Made by a program: the position numbers and the translations under genes
Shown here: piece after piece, positions 4,051 through 5,909 of the stretch
Layout of the letters: every line of letters starts with the position of its first letter
Numbering within the stretch: position 1 is the stretch's first letter
The notes under the pieces: model-generated
Databases searched by the model: none
Told to the model about the DNA's origin: nothing
What the model saw: only the letters and a program-made list of their open reading frames with translations
Assembly (NCBI GenBank): GCA_964531335.1
Contig: CAZHEV010000023.1
Location: 1 to 5,909 of the forward strand
Length of the DNA: 5,909 nt
Direction of reading: 5' to 3'
From: CAZHEV01 sp964531335 [NCBI: uncultured bacterium]
GTDB taxonomy: Bacteria; Eisenbacteria; RBG-16-71-46; CAZHEV01

Positions 4051-4638
4051 GTGCCTGTCAAAACCATCCTCGAGCTTGGCAACCCGCTTCTGTGGCGGCA
4101 ATGTGAGCCGGTGAAGGACCCCACGTCACCTTCAGTCGCTGCGATCGCACAAGACCTGAAAGACACGCTTGAAGAGTTCCAGTGTGCCCATGGCTGGGGA
4201 CACGGTATCTCCGCTCCCCAGATCGGGCACTCGATCCGCCTGGTCGTCGTGGGTGGGCCATCTCTTGACTTCAGTGCGGCGCTCGTGAACCCGCGGATCG
4301 CAAGTCATAACGGCGATCGCATTGCGTATTGGGATGGATGCTTCAGCTTTCCCGGACTGCTTGTCGGGGTACGCCGGGCGGCAGAGATCACGGTCGAGTA
4401 TGTGGAGCTTGACGGCGCCGGGAGGACTATCTCCGTCGACTGGGTTCCATCTCAGCTCCTGCAGCACGAGATAGACCACCTCGACGGCATTCTTGCAGTG
4501 CAAAGGGCCATTTCCTCCGGGCACTTTCTCACCAGAGAGGAGTGGCAGCGCCGAGGCAAGCCTGAGCGCGTGGATATGACCGACGGCATGATAGAGAAGG
4601 CCCGCGAGAACATAGCGGCCGCCGGCGGGGCATTATAG
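4051..4638 (+). CDS. def: Divergent peptide deformylase
   Basis: Peptide deformylase removes the formyl group from the N-terminal Met of nascent proteins, using a metal ion. The three family motifs are present: GHGISAPQ (50-57; usually GxGxAAPQ), DGCFS (95-99; usually EGCLS), and HEIDH (139-143). Cys97, His139 and His143 would bind the metal, Glu140 is the catalytic base and Gln57 supports catalysis. All metal ligands are kept. The departures, Asp for Glu in motif 2 and Phe for Leu, indicate a divergent type rather than the standard housekeeping enzyme. Length, 195 residues, is normal, with a charged C-terminal tail. There is no fmt gene beside it, unlike many housekeeping def loci. GTG 4051 is chosen because the conserved ILE.GNPLL start follows at once; TGAGG (4036-4040) is a modest ribosome site. 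trmO follows ten bases after the stop. Confidence 0.9.
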   Translation: MPVKTILELGNPLLWRQCEPVKDPTSPSVAAIAQDLKDTLEEFQCAHGWGHGISAPQIGHSIRLVVVGGPSLDFSAALVNPRIASHNGDRIAYWDGCFSFPGLLVGVRRAAEITVEYVELDGAGRTISVDWVPSQLLQHEIDHLDGILAVQRAISSGHFLTREEWQRRGKPERVDMTDGMIEKARENIAAAGGAL

Positions 4639-4648
4639 GAATGCGACC

Positions 4649-5071
4649 ATGAGCCAGATGCGTGAATATCCGTTGCGCCCGATCGGCTTTGTCCGCTCGC
4701 CGATCGCTACCAGGGGCGGGGCCCCTCGGCAGGGACCGGAAGGGCGGATCGAGGCGCTGGTCGATATCGATCCGGCGTTTGCAGACGCCCTGGCGGGGCT
4801 CTCGGACGGGGACGAGATCATCCTGCTCACCTGGCTGGACAGAAGTCGCCGGGACGTTCTGAAGGTGTACCCCCGGGGCGATCGCGACAAGGGGCTCACA
4901 GGGGTTTTCGCCACCCGCTCGCCCGACCGGCCGAATCCGATCGGATTGCACCGCGTGCGGGTTATGGGTATCGATCCGCCCGCACGGATAAGGGTGCGGC
5001 CCTTGGAGGTGCTCGACGGCACCCCGGTGGTCGACATAAAGCCGGCGTCGTCGCGTCTGGCCGACGCGTAG
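4649..5071 (+). CDS. trmO: TrmO/TsaA-type tRNA methyltransferase
   Basis: TrmO proteins (UPF0066, YaeB) use S-adenosylmethionine to methylate N6 of threonylcarbamoyladenosine at position 37 of threonine tRNAs. The product has the family start PIGFVRSPI (11-19), GRIEALVDIDP (32-42), a WLDRS segment (62-66), the signature TGVFATRSPDRPNPIGL (84-100), and LDGTPVVDIKP (122-132). It ends shortly after, at 140 residues, matching the short single-domain form and lacking the extra C-terminal domain of the E. coli enzyme. ATG 4649 follows AGGA (4637-4640), which overlaps the def stop, so the two genes are probably co-transcribed and co-translated. Both act in translation, which fits an operon. Substrate specificity is inferred from the family. 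Confidence 0.88.
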   Translation: MSQMREYPLRPIGFVRSPIATRGGAPRQGPEGRIEALVDIDPAFADALAGLSDGDEIILLTWLDRSRRDVLKVYPRGDRDKGLTGVFATRSPDRPNPIGLHRVRVMGIDPPARIRVRPLEVLDGTPVVDIKPASSRLADA

Positions 5072-5214
5072 CGGCGAGGGGCTCGTGTTACTGAACCGGC
5101 GAAGCATCGAAAAGGAGACCTATCAGACGAACACGGCAGGGCGCAGATTGTCCTACATCCGCCGCGCGGGCCTTGCTGCCTCAAAGTTGACTGCCTTTAC
5201 GGAGAGAACGGAAA

Positions 5215-5748
5215 GTGGAAGCCGACCTGTCATTCGAGCGTCTCGTGCTGTCTCGGACGCCGGGCACTCTACAAGCCCTGGTGCACGGGTTGCCGGGGTC
5301 CGTATCGCACGTGAAGGAAGGGCCTGAAGCCTGGAGCCTTTTTGATATCGTCGGACACTTGATACACGGCGAGCTCACCGATTGGATTCCCCGTGCCCGG
5401 ATCATTCTCGAGCACGGCATGGATGAGACGTTCGAATCTTTCGACCGGTTTGCTCAACTGAAGGCAAACCGCGGTAAGTCGTTGGACGACCTTTTAGTCG
5501 AGTTCAAGGCACTTCGGGAGAGAAACCTGGCTGCTCTTGACGAGCTGCGTCTTTCGGCCGAGCAACTCAAGCTCAGGGGGCGGCATCCTGATTTTGGACG
5601 TGTCACCATGGGCCAACTGATAGCAACGTGGGCGGTTCACGATCTGTCTCACATCGCCCAGATTGCCCGGGTGATGGCAAAGTACCGCTCTTCAGAGGTC
5701 GGACCGTGGAAGGCCTACTTGCCGATCTTGGGACGAAGGGACGGATAA
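5215..5748 (+). CDS. DinB-fold metal-binding protein
   Basis: The 177-residue protein belongs to the DinB/YfiT-like four-helix bundle superfamily. Members bind a divalent metal through three His residues; some are thiol-dependent S-transferases, many are uncharacterised. The predicted triad is His48 (WSLFDIVGHLIHGE), His142 and His146 (WAVHDLSHIAQ). Helices also cover about 55-68, 88-112 and 131-155. The region before the first His, EAWSLFDIVGHL, and the closing TMGQLIATWAVHDLSH are typical. GTG 5215 is supported by GGAGAG (5201-5206) eight bases upstream and by the usual distance to the first motif. A 143-base gap with no gene separates it from trmO, so it may have its own promoter, though I saw none. 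Specific substrate is unknown. Confidence 0.85.
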   Translation: MEADLSFERLVLSRTPGTLQALVHGLPGSVSHVKEGPEAWSLFDIVGHLIHGELTDWIPRARIILEHGMDETFESFDRFAQLKANRGKSLDDLLVEFKALRERNLAALDELRLSAEQLKLRGRHPDFGRVTMGQLIATWAVHDLSHIAQIARVMAKYRSSEVGPWKAYLPILGRRDG

Positions 5749-5777
5749 GTTCGCCGCTGGGCGAGCCCGTCGGGCAC

Positions 5778-5909
5778 GTGATTAGCACCGTTGTATTCTG
5801 TATCGCCATTTTCATCGTCAGTCTGGCTTCGATACGCTGGATCGGGCCTTCGGGCAAGTCGGCGGCCCTCGGCATCGGTATCCTCTGGTTATCTCTGACC
5901 GTGAGCTTC
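5778..5909 (+). CDS. Membrane protein, partial (runs off window)
   Basis: From GTG 5778 a frame stays open to the end of the window, 44 codons. It begins ISTVVFCIAIFIVSLASIRW, a clear transmembrane helix, followed by a short loop GPSGKSAA and the start of a second helix, LGIGILWLSLTVSF. The same frame is open upstream to GTG 5706, within the DinB gene, so the true start is uncertain; no good ribosome site is seen for either. It lies 29 bases after the DinB stop and may be co-transcribed. Function unknown. Confidence 0.55.
   Translation, partial: MISTVVFCIAIFIVSLASIRWIGPSGKSAALGIGILWLSLTVSF

Noticed and set aside
3876-4106. 76-codon ORF with a hydrophobic stretch overlapping the 3785 gene and def
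   Set aside because: It has no ribosome site, overlaps two better supported genes, and the Cys/Trp-rich frame at 3785 has a much stronger start.
4529-5184. Two long minus-strand ORFs (192 and 183 codons)
   Set aside because: They lie opposite trmO, whose family motifs are clear; their products are Arg/Pro/Ser-rich without recognisable motifs, as expected for antisense frames in GC-rich DNA.
5085-5327. 80-codon plus-strand ORF between trmO and the DinB gene
   Set aside because: It overlaps the start of the DinB frame, is Arg/Ser/Ala-rich without motifs, and has no clear ribosome site.
1-5909. CRISPR arrays, tRNA or rRNA genes, integrase
   Set aside because: No regularly spaced direct repeats, cloverleaf or rRNA-like segments, and no tyrosine recombinase frame were found on either strand.

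Overview
The window looks like the chromosome of a moderately GC-rich, Gram-negative-type bacterium. This rests on a lipobox lipoprotein, GTG starts, purine-rich ribosome sites and a degenerate chromosomal-type integron cassette array. I cannot name the lineage from sequence alone. All credible genes are on the plus strand.

Left part, about 74-3126: this reads as a piece of an integron gene-cassette array; the integrase is not in the window. It starts with what looks like the end of a transposable element (74-89), followed by three cassettes. (1) A cysteine-rich lipoprotein (106-960) closed by an attC-like site at 1014-1111. (2) A composite of toxin-antitoxin remnants closed by an attC at 2008-2113. 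It holds a zeta-toxin C-terminal fragment (1171-1362), its small partner (1359-1568), an N-terminally truncated BrnT toxin (1569-1784) and a frameshifted BrnA antitoxin (1781-2000). (3) An apparently intact HigB-HigA pair (2164-2457 and 2423-2812) with its own near-consensus promoter and a probably leaderless toxin start, closed by an attC beginning at 2818. The third attC is split at its R' core by a 120-bp inverted-repeat element (2911-3030) flanked by GTT on both sides. Its right end shares 14 bases with the element end at 79-92, which also abuts a cassette boundary. A hairpin-rich 89-bp spacer and a two-helix small membrane protein (3163-3342) follow.

Middle, 3343-3784: a probably truncated membrane ORF (3455-3637), two GC-rich inverted repeats, and a sigma70-type promoter (3701-3730) for the next gene.

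Right part, 3785-5909: a compact run of housekeeping-like genes. These are a small Cys/Trp-rich protein of unknown function, a divergent peptide deformylase, a TrmO/TsaA-type tRNA methyltransferase ten bases downstream, a DinB-fold metal protein, and the start of a membrane protein that runs off the window. The first three may be co-transcribed from 3701-3730.

The most unusual feature is the short inverted-repeat element apparently placed at an attC recombination core, together with a second related end at another cassette boundary.
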